Shown here: one piece after another, positions 35,360 through 44,180 of the stretch
Position numbering within the stretch: position 1 is the stretch's first letter
How the letters are laid out: every line of letters begins with the position of its first letter
Origin: Chitinophagaceae bacterium
GTDB lineage: Bacteria > Bacteroidota > Bacteroidia > Chitinophagales > Chitinophagaceae
Reading direction: 5' to 3'
Length of the DNA stretch: 64,000 nucleotides
Assembly (NCBI GenBank): GCA_023957575.1
Contig: JAMLGU010000009.1
Location: 1 to 64,000 of the forward strand
Notes under the pieces: model-generated
What the model was told of the DNA's origin: nothing
What the model saw: the letters and a program-made list of their open reading frames with translations, nothing else
Databases searched by the model: none
Program-made: the position numbers and the translations under genes

Positions 35360-37207
35360 ATGGACAGGATTGTACAATTACCGGATAATATTGCTAACCA
35401 AATAGCAGCAGGAGAGGTCATACAGCGACCTGCCAGTGCCGTGAAAGAGCTTCTTGAAAACGCAGTTGATGCCGGAGCAGATGAAATCAGGCTGATTATT
35501 GTTGATGCGGGTAAAACATTGATACAGGTGATTGACAATGGCAATGGCATGAGTGAAACCGATGCCCGCTTATGCTTTGAACGACACGCCACCAGCAAAA
35601 TCAGAAGCATTGACGATCTTTTTCACATTAAAACAATGGGATTCAGGGGCGAAGCACTGGCTTCAATTGCAGCAGTGGCGCAGGTAGAGCTAAAAACCAA
35701 GCGACCTGATGATGAGACCGGAACCCTGATTGAACTGGAAAACAGTATAGTATTGAGGCAGGAACCGGTGGCAGTGGCTAATGGCACCTGTATTTCTATG
35801 AAAAACCTCTTTTTTAATGTACCTGCCCGACGCAATTTTTTAAAAAGCAATGCCTCCGAAATGCGTCATATCATCGAGGAGTTTACCCGGGTAGCCATGT
35901 CTTTTCCTCACATTCGGTTTATTCTCATAAGTAACAATCAGCAAATTTTTCATCTGGAACAAGGCAGTTTAAAACAAAGAATCATACAATTGCTGGGCAA
36001 CAGCTACAACGCCAAAGTGGTTTCGGTAAAGGAAGAAACCGATTTTATGAAAATTTATGGCTTTACCGGAAAACCCGAAACTGCAAAAAAGACCAGAGGC
36101 GACCAGTATTTTTTTGTAAACAACCGTTTCATCAAAAGCCCATATCTCAATCATGCGGTGATGAATGCCTATCGCGAAATGATACCGCAAGACAGCTTTC
36201 CGATGTATGTTCTGTTTATTGATTTAGATCCCACACAGGTAGATGTAAATGTACACCCCACCAAACAGGAAATAAAATTTGAGGACGAAAAACTGATTTA
36301 TGCCTTTATTCAGGCTGCCATAAAGCATGCGCTTGCTCAGTTCAGCGTGTCGCCAACACTCGATTTTGAGCTGGATGCCGGTATTCAGCAGCTACCGGCA
36401 GTTTCGCAACCCTTCACCGAGGATAAAAAAGATATTGCAAAAGCATCCTCTCTGTTTAAGGGTTTCACCCAGAAGCATCAGGCGCACCTGATTGATAAAC
36501 CCTCTGCCGGAGAGCTGAAAAGCTGGAAGGACTTTTATGCGCCAATACCTAAAGAAGAGGCGCCTCTGTTTGATTATGAAAAGACAGAAAAGCAGCAGCA
36601 GGTATTTGCAGAAAAAAAGAAACAGGCTTTCCTGATTGATGAAAATACAGAACTGAAGCAGGTTCTCCATTCCTACATCATTGCACCTGTTAATAATAGC
36701 TTTTTACTCATCAATCAGCAGGCTGCGCATGAGCGGGTACTGTATGAACGGATGAAAAAAATTGCAATAGGGAAACCGGCAGTTACACAACGAAGTATGT
36801 TTCCATCCACATTAGAACTCACTCCTGCCGATGCGGTTTTGCTTAACGAATTATTACCCGATTTGCAGATGCTGGGTTATCTCATAGAGCCTTTTGGCAA
36901 CAATTGTTTTGTAATTCAGGGTACTCCTGCCGATCTGGAATCGGGGAATGAAAAACAATTAATTGACTTTACCTTAGAGCAATACAAACATTTTAATACC
37001 GAAATAAAAATATCAAACCGCGAAAAACTGATTCGCTCCTTAGCCCGTCAAAGAGCCGTTAAAACAGGCAACCGCCTTACAGAACCTGAAATGCGTGAAC
37101 TTATTGGCAGCTTGTTTGAGTGCGAAGTGTATAATACGGCCCCCGATGGCAATCCCACATATCTTGAATTTAAACTGGAACAAATAGAAAGAATGTTCGG
37201 AAGATAG
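35360..37207 (+). CDS. mutL: DNA mismatch repair protein MutL with altered endonuclease motifs
   Basis: MutL couples mismatch recognition by MutS to strand removal. ATG 35360 was chosen over GTG 35288 because MDRIVQLP is the canonical N terminus. The GHKL ATPase is intact: KELLENAVDAGA (29-40), DNGNGM (59-64) and GFRGEALASI (95-103). In the C-terminal dimerisation/endonuclease domain the usual DQHA(X)2E(X)4E reads NQQAAHERVLYE, and the place of CPHGRP reads APDGNP. So metal ligands appear replaced and the protein may lack nicking activity. Length (615 residues) is normal. The gene is not in an operon; the next gene is convergent and 3 bases away. Confidence 0.93.
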   Translation: MDRIVQLPDNIANQIAAGEVIQRPASAVKELLENAVDAGADEIRLIIVDAGKTLIQVIDNGNGMSETDARLCFERHATSKIRSIDDLFHIKTMGFRGEALASIAAVAQVELKTKRPDDETGTLIELENSIVLRQEPVAVANGTCISMKNLFFNVPARRNFLKSNASEMRHIIEEFTRVAMSFPHIRFILISNNQQIFHLEQGSLKQRIIQLLGNSYNAKVVSVKEETDFMKIYGFTGKPETAKKTRGDQYFFVNNRFIKSPYLNHAVMNAYREMIPQDSFPMYVLFIDLDPTQVDVNVHPTKQEIKFEDEKLIYAFIQAAIKHALAQFSVSPTLDFELDAGIQQLPAVSQPFTEDKKDIAKASSLFKGFTQKHQAHLIDKPSAGELKSWKDFYAPIPKEEAPLFDYEKTEKQQQVFAEKKKQAFLIDENTELKQVLHSYIIAPVNNSFLLINQQAAHERVLYERMKKIAIGKPAVTQRSMFPSTLELTPADAVLLNELLPDLQMLGYLIEPFGNNCFVIQGTPADLESGNEKQLIDFTLEQYKHFNTEIKISNREKLIRSLARQRAVKTGNRLTEPEMRELIGSLFECEVYNTAPDGNPTYLEFKLEQIERMFGR

Positions 37208-37210
37208 CTC

Positions 37211-38221
37211 TTAAATTTTTGACATTTGAGCCATATACTTTTTACAGGCATCTTTGATAGTTGCTTCCAATGGTTTGTATTTAAAATCAGGCAAGGTCTT
37301 CAGCAGTTTGGTATTGTCAAAGATGGTTTCGGTTTGAGCTACTTTGGCGCTTTCTTTAGTAAGCAGTGGTTTCTGTCCGGTAATAATTGACTTTAGTTTT
37401 TCCATCCTCCATGCAATCTCACCCAGTAAAGGCGTTGCTTCACGATGTGGTTTTTTCTTTCCAAAACCTTCGGCTATTGTATCAAACAGTTTTTTAAAAC
37501 TCCAGTTATCATTGCATACCAAATAGCGCTGCTCTGTAATATCCGTTTTCATAAGCGCCACAGCTGCTTTTGCCACATCTTCCACATCCGCAAAGCCATT
37601 AATTCCGTGTGTAAACCAGCTAAATTCTTTCCAGCTATTTTTGAAAAGCGCACAGCTCCCATCATTCCAATTGCCATAGCCCAATATGGTGGCAGGGTTA
37701 AGTATGACGCCTTCCAATCCTTCTGCAAAACCGCGCCAAACCTCCAGCTCCGCACGATACTTGGTAATAGAATAATGGGTATTGGACTTTGAATCCTCCC
37801 ATTTAGTTGCTTCATCTACTATCGTGCTATTTTTTTTTCTGCCAAGCGCTGCCACCGAACTGATATATACCAATCGCCTAACACCGTTTTCCAATGCCAC
37901 ATTTACTACATTAGCAGTTCCTTCAATATTAATTTGGTACATCTTTTCTCTGTCGGCTTTGCCAAAAGACACTACTGCTGCCGCATGAATAATGGTATCA
38001 ATACCCTGCATTGCATCGGCAAGCGCATTTACATCCAGCACGTCTCCTTCTACCCACTCCACTTTTTCCAAAACTTTACTATCAACGAAATAAGGCAACT
38101 TGCCCGTAGGCCTCTTAATAGCACGAACCGCGTGCCCTTCCTCGACCAATTGCCTGATAATATAAGCGCCCAGAAACCCCGTGCCACCCGTTAATAATAT
38201 CTTAGATGATAAACTGATAAT
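37211..38221 (-). CDS. NAD-dependent epimerase/dehydratase family protein with no standard start codon
   Basis: This extended short-chain dehydrogenase has the NAD-binding GGTGFLGAYI, an SSVAALG serine region and the YxxxK pair (YSITK), and ends in a substrate-binding domain with ILGYG and FADVEDVA. It resembles enzymes such as dihydroflavonol reductase-like or sugar epimerases; the substrate is unknown. The glycine motif lies upstream of any ATG, GTG or TTG in frame; the first TTG is at 38149. The frame is open to a TGA upstream, and an ATT at 38221 would give I-I-S-L-S-S-K-I-L-L-T-G-G. The end given here assumes ATT initiation or a base error in an original ATG. Confidence 0.75.
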   Translation of the reverse strand: MISLSSKILLTGGTGFLGAYIIRQLVEEGHAVRAIKRPTGKLPYFVDSKVLEKVEWVEGDVLDVNALADAMQGIDTIIHAAAVVSFGKADREKMYQINIEGTANVVNVALENGVRRLVYISSVAALGRKKNSTIVDEATKWEDSKSNTHYSITKYRAELEVWRGFAEGLEGVILNPATILGYGNWNDGSCALFKNSWKEFSWFTHGINGFADVEDVAKAAVALMKTDITEQRYLVCNDNWSFKKLFDTIAEGFGKKKPHREATPLLGEIAWRMEKLKSIITGQKPLLTKESAKVAQTETIFDNTKLLKTLPDFKYKPLEATIKDACKKYMAQMSKI

Positions 38222-38351
38222 GAAAATTTTTGAGTTGGGAGCGAAAATAATGATTATTCAATTATAATTTCTACACTAAAAATAAACACTTATGTTGTAA
38301 AGGCACACAGGTTTTATTATCCACTTTCAGACTATGACGCAGGAGAAATTG

Positions 38352-38876
38352 TTATCTTCCTACAAGCGCATCGCCTGGTGTTTTTGGTTCATTGGCAAAG
38401 CGTAATACATCAGCAAGAATAAAAATACTGCATACTAAAAACCAGGCAACAGGCGATGAAAAAATTGCCTGCCCCAACATCTCGGGATATCTGTCCGGAT
38501 TGGCCAATACCGCTTCAATCGGAGCCTTATTTGCAAGTTGCTCTTTAGCCGTTTGTATAATACCTTCTATCAGCAATACCAGCACACTTAGCCAACCGAT
38601 TCTTTTTATGGAAGTATAATATTTGCTGCTCCAGCCTTCATTGCGAAGCGTTCTTTTTATTATTCCAAAAACCAAATAAGTCATTATCAGGATGACAGCA
38701 ATTTTGACCAACTCAAAAACAGTAATCAACGCCGAAGATTTTTGAAATTCTTCTACTGTTTTTGAAGAAGAACCACCAAAGTTCATCAATCCTGAAGCCA
38801 AATTTATCATCAATGATACGCCAAAGATGCAAAGTATCAGAATTGTGTTGGGTGTTAGTTTGAATTTTTGATTCAT
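38352..38876 (-). CDS. Four-helix membrane protein, DUF2975-like
   Basis: The 174-residue protein has four hydrophobic segments at about 11-30, 52-72, 92-110 and 138-158, with short charged loops, in the pattern of DUF2975 proteins, which are uncharacterised inner-membrane proteins. No small XRE partner gene, often found next to DUF2975, is seen here. It is located after the pheS terminator on the same strand and is probably transcribed separately. Function is unknown. Confidence 0.65.
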   Translation of the reverse strand: MNQKFKLTPNTILILCIFGVSLMINLASGLMNFGGSSSKTVEEFQKSSALITVFELVKIAVILIMTYLVFGIIKRTLRNEGWSSKYYTSIKRIGWLSVLVLLIEGIIQTAKEQLANKAPIEAVLANPDRYPEMLGQAIFSSPVAWFLVCSIFILADVLRFANEPKTPGDALVGR

Positions 38877-38912
38877 TTATACAAAATATTTGAACGATTT
38901 GTTGAAAAAACA

Positions 38913-38933
38913 AATCCTGCAATTCGCAGGATT
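38913..38933 (-). terminator. Terminator of pheS
   Basis: AATCCTGC and GCAGGATT form a perfect 8-bp stem with a 5-base loop, followed on the minus strand by GTTTTTTC. It lies 22 bases beyond the pheS stop codon. Confidence 0.8.
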
Positions 38934-38954
38934 CATAAAGCGATTTTTAAATAA

Positions 38955-39998
38955 TTAGGTTGCGCTTGTAAACTGCTTGAGAAACCTCACATCATTTTCA
39001 CTGAAAAGACGTATGTCATTGATACCGTATTTCAACATCGCAGGTCTTTCTACACCCATTCCAAAGGCAAAGCCTGTATATTTATTGGGGTCAATTCCAC
39101 AATTTTGCAATACATTGGGGTGCACCATACCGCAGCCCAAAATTTCTACCCAGCCTGTTTTTTTACAAATATTACAGCCTTCTCCACCACAGATAAAACA
39201 ACTAACGTCCATCTCGGCACTTGGCTCCGTAAACGGAAAGTAAGACGGGCGGAAGCGTACTTTTACATCCTTACCATACATTTCTTTCACAAAGAAATAA
39301 AGCGTTTGTTTTAGATCTGCGAAGGATACATTTTCATCAATGTAAAGGCCCTCCACCTGATGAAAAAAGCAGTGGCTGCGCGCACTGATGGTTTCATTTC
39401 GGTAAACACGCCCCGGACAAATAACCCTGATTGGCGGTTTGCTCCTTTGCATTTCGTGCACCTGTGTATTACTGGTGTGGGTGCGCAGCAACCAATCCAC
39501 AGCGCTGTTTTTTCCGGCTTCCACATAAAAGGTATCCTGCATATCGCGGGCAGGATGATGTTCGGGCATATTGAGTGCAGTGAAATTATGCCAGTCGTCT
39601 TCAATTTCGGGGCCTTCGGCTACCGCAAAGCCTAAGCGTTGAAAAATGCTGATGATTTTATTGCGCATCAGCGAAATGGGATGACGGCTGCCCAAAGGCA
39701 TATCATCGCCCGGCAGGGTAAGGTCTGTATCGGATGCTGCTGCACCGTCTGTAGCACCCATTGCCTCCCTCATTTCATTATATTTTGTTTCGGCAAACTG
39801 CTTAAACTCATTAAGAACCTGCCCGGCTTCACGCTTTTGCTCCACCGGCACATTCTTCATTTCCCCCATTATCTCCTTCACCAATCCTTTTGTACCTAAC
39901 CATTTGATGCGGTATGTTTCTAATTGCTTCTCATCTGTAGTGGAAAAAGCGCTTATTTCGCTCTTAAAATGCTCTATTTTTTGTAAAAGATCCTGCAT
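38955..39998 (-). CDS. pheS: Phenylalanine-tRNA ligase alpha subunit
   Basis: PheS carries the catalytic core that charges tRNA-Phe as an alpha2-beta2 enzyme. Start ATG 39998 gives MQDLLQKIEHF and lies 6 bases after a -7 box TATCTTTG (minus strand 40012-40005), so the message is probably leaderless; the TTG at 40007 would overlap that box. The 347-residue protein has the coiled-coil N terminus and class II motifs including FHQVEGL, RPSYFPFTEPSAE and the terminal GMGVERPAMLKYG. The beta subunit gene is not adjacent, which is common in Bacteroidota. Confidence 0.95.
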   Translation of the reverse strand: MQDLLQKIEHFKSEISAFSTTDEKQLETYRIKWLGTKGLVKEIMGEMKNVPVEQKREAGQVLNEFKQFAETKYNEMREAMGATDGAAASDTDLTLPGDDMPLGSRHPISLMRNKIISIFQRLGFAVAEGPEIEDDWHNFTALNMPEHHPARDMQDTFYVEAGKNSAVDWLLRTHTSNTQVHEMQRSKPPIRVICPGRVYRNETISARSHCFFHQVEGLYIDENVSFADLKQTLYFFVKEMYGKDVKVRFRPSYFPFTEPSAEMDVSCFICGGEGCNICKKTGWVEILGCGMVHPNVLQNCGIDPNKYTGFAFGMGVERPAMLKYGINDIRLFSENDVRFLKQFTSAT

Positions 39999-40219
39999 AG
40001 CGTGCAAAGATAGTAAAACCCTAAAAGTTATCGCTTGAAATAATCATTAAACTCAAGCCTCTTTTTCTGCTTTTTTCAAACGAAAATGTGTTGATTTTTA
40101 GCCAAAAACCGAGTTCATTTTAAAAATCTTTTTATAAACAGAATAAAAATTTTGAAAATATCAAATAAAATTAAATATTTGCAAACCATATTGGAAATTT
40201 TAAAGCAATACTTGCCTTT

Positions 40220-40687
40220 ATGAATTCAAAAATAAACCTTGACAAATTAGATCTCCAGATAATTCAGCACATGATGGAAAATGCGGAAATTTCCTATGCC
40301 GATCTTGGCAAAAAATTATTTGTTTCTGGTGGTACTATTCACGTGAGGATTAAAAAATTGCAAAAGGACGGTATTGTAAAAGGCACCAAATTAAATACCA
40401 ACCTGAAACTTCTTGGTTATGATGTGATTGCTTTCATAGGAATTTACCTTCGTGAAAGTTCATTGTACGACAGCGTAGCTAAAGAATTGCAAAAAATAAA
40501 AGAGATTGTACGCCTCAACTATACTACCGGCAACTACAATATGTTTGCCGAAGTGGTTTGCAAAGACATAACCGAGCTTAGAAACGTACTGCACGAAAAA
40601 TTGCAACGCATAAAAGGCATCGAAAGAACCGAAACGCTCATCAGCCTTGAAGAAAGTTTTTCAAGAAACGTGAAGGTAATGGATTAA
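40220..40687 (+). CDS. Lrp/AsnC-family transcriptional regulator
   Basis: The 155-residue protein has the Lrp winged helix-turn-helix (about 8-60, LDLQIIQHMMENAEISYADLG start and SGGTIHVRIKKLQKDGIV) and a C-terminal RAM ligand-binding domain with the conserved TTGNYNMFAEV pattern near 95-105. Lrp proteins sense amino acids or related metabolites as octamers. It is divergent from pheS with about 220 bases between and is followed at 61 bases by the convergent M23 peptidase gene. Its ligand and targets are unknown. Confidence 0.88.
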   Translation: MNSKINLDKLDLQIIQHMMENAEISYADLGKKLFVSGGTIHVRIKKLQKDGIVKGTKLNTNLKLLGYDVIAFIGIYLRESSLYDSVAKELQKIKEIVRLNYTTGNYNMFAEVVCKDITELRNVLHEKLQRIKGIERTETLISLEESFSRNVKVMD

Positions 40688-40748
40688 ATATTCACCATCT
40701 TAACATCTGGCTTCCAACTGATTCAATCACAAATCATCTCATTTCACA

Positions 40749-42641
40749 TTATTTCTTTTTTACTTTTTTGACATCCTGATTAGCTTTTACCTGAGTAGCC
40801 TTTCTGACTGCCGGTTTAGTTTCTGATTTCTTTACGTGAGTCGAAGTTTTAGATTTTGCTGTAGGATTTTTTCTATCAGTTGCCGGCTTTGCCATGGGGG
40901 CAGGTTTTGCTTTAACTTCATTTCCTGATGGAGACGGATTTGAAACGCCACGACTAAATTTCCAGTTTCGGGTAGTCTTATTTCCTGCAATATCAGTAAC
41001 AGTAACCGACAGCGTATGAATACCGGTATCTATCCTATTGTCAAAATTATAAATCCAGGTTCTTCCTTTGTCATTTGTAAAACGCAGCCATTTGCCATCC
41101 ACTTCGGCCCTGAAGTTGGCTATGCCGTAATTATCGGTGGGCGTGATAGCGATTCGTCCGGCTTTACTCAGGCTTACGATTTCGCCGGCGCCAATGGAAG
41201 GAATGACCGGAGGCACCGTATCTATTACCGCTTCAAAACTCCCAAATTCTCTGAACTCTGCCGCCAGCCAGCCATCTCTCCATTGTGCTTTTTTTACCTC
41301 AGTTTTTTTGTCAGTTCTTTTTATCAATATCCTGTCTTTAACGCTTTCTGTAATGGTTTTATCAGGTTTTACTCTAACCTCAAAAGGTTGTTGAGCGGGT
41401 ACAAAAGGTGCTCCCAATTTATGTGTGGCGGATACATTGTTTGCTGTATAAGTCTGCATTTTGGTGTAGTCGATATTCATTTTATCATACAATACATTTA
41501 TTGGCAGATAAGCCTCAAAATCATATTTGAACAAACTGTTGAGTCCATTCGGCTTCCAGTCGTAATTAACATCTGACGCTGCTTCCTGACCATTGTTTCT
41601 GATATTGAATCTGATTACTGAACTGTTTTTATTGGCATCGCTCACGATGACTTTTACCTCGTGCAAGAGGGTATCGGTCAACTGAAACAGGCCATCTCCC
41701 AAAGTTTTATATACACCGCTCTTATCTCCCGGCAGTGGAGATAAATGTTGCAGATAAGCGCCTCCATTGTATTTCAGCTTATAATCAATCTGAGCATTCA
41801 TATATCTGGTTTGAACATAGTCAATGCTGTCCAGATAAAAACTACTGATTTCTTTTTCGTCCAAAAACAGTCTGGCGCTATATATTCCGTCCTGATTTGA
41901 GGTGCCATTTCGGGTATCATAAGCCTGAATGGCAAAACCAGGAGTTAATATATCGGTATTGATAGTTTTTCCGGCAACAGTATATTCGCCACCCGACTTG
42001 GTCAGTTTGAAAAATTGCGGCGACTGGTAATAAGTTGATTTATCCCTGTCGTACATTACAATATTTGTAATAGTGGGTGGAATATTATCTGCGATGGGCG
42101 TTCCAAAAAGTGTGGGATTCAGCCTCTTTCCGGTTTTGGTTTCTATTATTTCAAAATGAATATGAGGCCCTCCTGATCCGCCGGTGGTACCACTATAGGA
42201 GATAAAATCACCCTTTTTTACAGGGAATTTGCCTTCAGGAATTTCCAATTCCATTTCCCATGATTCGTTTTTGTATTGTTGGTCAGTAACATAAGCCTCT
42301 AATCTTGGTTCGAAGGCATTAAGATGGCCGTATAAAGTAGATAATCCATTCGGGTGCGTGATAATGATCCAGCGGCCATAACTCATTGGTTTAATGCCCA
42401 CAAAGGAAATATAGCCATCTGCTGCTGCCAATACACGCTTATTTACTACCTGCTGTGTCCTTATGTCCAGGCCCATGTGCCAGTGATTCGGACGAAGCTC
42501 TCCCAAATTGGCAACAATATCAGGATCTAAATCGGTGGGCCAGCGAAAATAATATTGGGGATAGGTTGGCTGCCTGTAAAGTTGAGCATACGAACCAATA
42601 CTAATCAATAACAAAAATGAAATAAAAAAATACCTAATCAT
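40749..42641 (-). CDS. Exported M23-family peptidase with basic C-terminal tail
   Basis: This 630-residue secreted protein cleaves cell-wall peptide cross-links or tails if active. ATG 42641 (MIRYFFISF) follows a -7 box TATTTTTG (minus strand 42655-42648) by 6 bases, so TTG 42650 is rejected. After the signal peptide (about 1-20) comes a LytM domain with the zinc ligands H55 and D59 in HWHMGLD and the HIH pair in GPHIHFE near 160. A long beta-rich region follows, then a Lys/Pro/Thr-rich disordered tail of about 70 residues that may bind the wall. It is probably transcribed alone. Confidence 0.9.
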   Translation of the reverse strand: MIRYFFISFLLLISIGSYAQLYRQPTYPQYYFRWPTDLDPDIVANLGELRPNHWHMGLDIRTQQVVNKRVLAAADGYISFVGIKPMSYGRWIIITHPNGLSTLYGHLNAFEPRLEAYVTDQQYKNESWEMELEIPEGKFPVKKGDFISYSGTTGGSGGPHIHFEIIETKTGKRLNPTLFGTPIADNIPPTITNIVMYDRDKSTYYQSPQFFKLTKSGGEYTVAGKTINTDILTPGFAIQAYDTRNGTSNQDGIYSARLFLDEKEISSFYLDSIDYVQTRYMNAQIDYKLKYNGGAYLQHLSPLPGDKSGVYKTLGDGLFQLTDTLLHEVKVIVSDANKNSSVIRFNIRNNGQEAASDVNYDWKPNGLNSLFKYDFEAYLPINVLYDKMNIDYTKMQTYTANNVSATHKLGAPFVPAQQPFEVRVKPDKTITESVKDRILIKRTDKKTEVKKAQWRDGWLAAEFREFGSFEAVIDTVPPVIPSIGAGEIVSLSKAGRIAITPTDNYGIANFRAEVDGKWLRFTNDKGRTWIYNFDNRIDTGIHTLSVTVTDIAGNKTTRNWKFSRGVSNPSPSGNEVKAKPAPMAKPATDRKNPTAKSKTSTHVKKSETKPAVRKATQVKANQDVKKVKKK

Positions 42642-42764
42642 GGTGGTCAAAAATAAGGAATCGAAAATAATTAAGCCCTCCCCCTGTTTATTTTAACAAT
42701 TTCAAATCCAAAACCGTTTTTTTTAACGAAACGACAAGTATTTTCGAAGGATGAAACGAGGGTA

Positions 42765-42860
42765 ATTCTAAAAATTACGCTTGATATTTAGAATACATTC
42801 TAAAATTTACGCTTATTTTTTAGAATACAATCTAAATATTACGCTTAAAATTAGGAATGG
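42765..42860 (+). repeat. Three 32-bp palindromic repeats upstream of ATPase gene
   Basis: Units at 42765-42796, 42797-42828 and 42829-42860 follow the pattern ATTCTAAAAATTACGCTT-N6-TTTAGAATAC, the third copy diverged. Each unit has ATTCTAAA near its start and TTTAGAAT near its end, so it is palindromic. They end 41 bases before the ATG of the DUF4143 ATPase and look like operator sites. Confidence 0.8.
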
Positions 42861-42901
42861 GGATAAAAATATACTACTTTTGAGTATAATATGGTGAAAC
42901 A

Positions 42902-44035
42902 ATGATATATCGTGATTTGCAGAAAAATATATTAAACACTTGCTTCAAAGGAAAGGTCATTCTTCTACTGGGAGCTCGTCAGGTAGGCAAAACTACCTTA
43001 TTGAAAGAAGTTATCTCCCAAATAAAAGAGCCTTCAGTTTGGCTGAACGCAGATGAAGCAGACGTTTTGCAAGCTTTTGAAACTGCAAATACAAGTACCC
43101 AGCTTTTACAACTGATTGGGGTAGGCAACAAATTAGTAATCATAGATGAAGCGCAACAAATATCCGATATTGGGAGAAAACTAAAATTAATTTACGATTC
43201 ACATCCTGAAATTCAGGTAATTGCTACTGGTTCATCATCTTTTGAACTACAAGACAGAATGGCTGAACCACTTACCGGCCGAAAACGAACTTTTTATTTG
43301 TATCCACTTAGCTACAAAGAAATTTCACGAAGCCGGTCCGTTTTGGAAGCCAGAAGGCTATTGGAAACAAGGTTGATATTTGGTTCTTATCCTGAAGTGG
43401 TATCTAACAGGGGTGAAGAAAAAACAATTTTAACAGAAATTGCCACCAGTTATTTATATAAAGATATTTTAAAATCCGATACTATTCGAAAGCCTGCTCA
43501 TATTGAAAAATTATTACGGGCACTCGCATTTCAAATTGGAAATGAAGTAAACTTTCATGAACTGGCACAAACTATAGGCAACATAGATACAGCAACTGTT
43601 GAAAAATATATTGATTTGCTCGAGAAAACCTTTATCATTTTCAAATTGCCGGCATTGAGCAGAAATTTAAGAAATGAAATTAAAAAAGGAAAGAAGTATT
43701 ATTTTTATGACAATGGTATTCGAAATGTACTGATAAGCAATTATGCAAATCTCGAAATGAGGAATGACAAGGGTGCATTATGGGAAAATTTTTTGATTTC
43801 GGAGCGAATAAAAAACCTCCATTATCAGGAACAGTTTGTCAATACCTACTTTTGGCGCACACATGACAGAGCTGAAATTGATTACATAGAAGAAAAAGAC
43901 GGCGTATTAAACGCTTATGAATTCAAATGGAAAGCACAAAAAGTACGATTTGCTCATTCATTTCTGGAGGCCTACCCCAACCATAAAACCGCTGTTGTAA
44001 GCCGCTCTGATTTTGAGAATTTTATAGGAATTTAG
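42902..44035 (+). CDS. AAA ATPase with DUF4143 nuclease-fold domain (copy 1)
   Basis: The 377-residue protein has Walker A GARQVGKTTL (24-33), Walker B VIIDEAQ (at about 79-85), a sensor TGSSS at about 103-107 and the arginine-rich LTGR region typical of this archaeal-type ATPase family. The C-terminal DUF4143 part contains EIDYIEEKDGVLNAYEFKWK, which fits a PD-(D/E)XK-like D...ExK site. Function of the family is not established; such genes are scattered in variable copies in Bacteroidota and behave as mobile or conflict-related genes. Palindromic repeats stand directly upstream. Two relatives lie at 52071 and 54137. Confidence 0.85.
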   Translation: MIYRDLQKNILNTCFKGKVILLLGARQVGKTTLLKEVISQIKEPSVWLNADEADVLQAFETANTSTQLLQLIGVGNKLVIIDEAQQISDIGRKLKLIYDSHPEIQVIATGSSSFELQDRMAEPLTGRKRTFYLYPLSYKEISRSRSVLEARRLLETRLIFGSYPEVVSNRGEEKTILTEIATSYLYKDILKSDTIRKPAHIEKLLRALAFQIGNEVNFHELAQTIGNIDTATVEKYIDLLEKTFIIFKLPALSRNLRNEIKKGKKYYFYDNGIRNVLISNYANLEMRNDKGALWENFLISERIKNLHYQEQFVNTYFWRTHDRAEIDYIEEKDGVLNAYEFKWKAQKVRFAHSFLEAYPNHKTAVVSRSDFENFIGI

Positions 44036-44180
44036 AAATATGTACAAAAAAACGGCCATTTTTAATTTAAAAACATCTATAGTCTCTCCAAAATCAGTTA
44101 ATTTCAACAAATTGTGAAATATTAAAAATATCGCTTGAAAAGGCGATTCATTGTGTATGATATAGCATTAATTTTGTATT

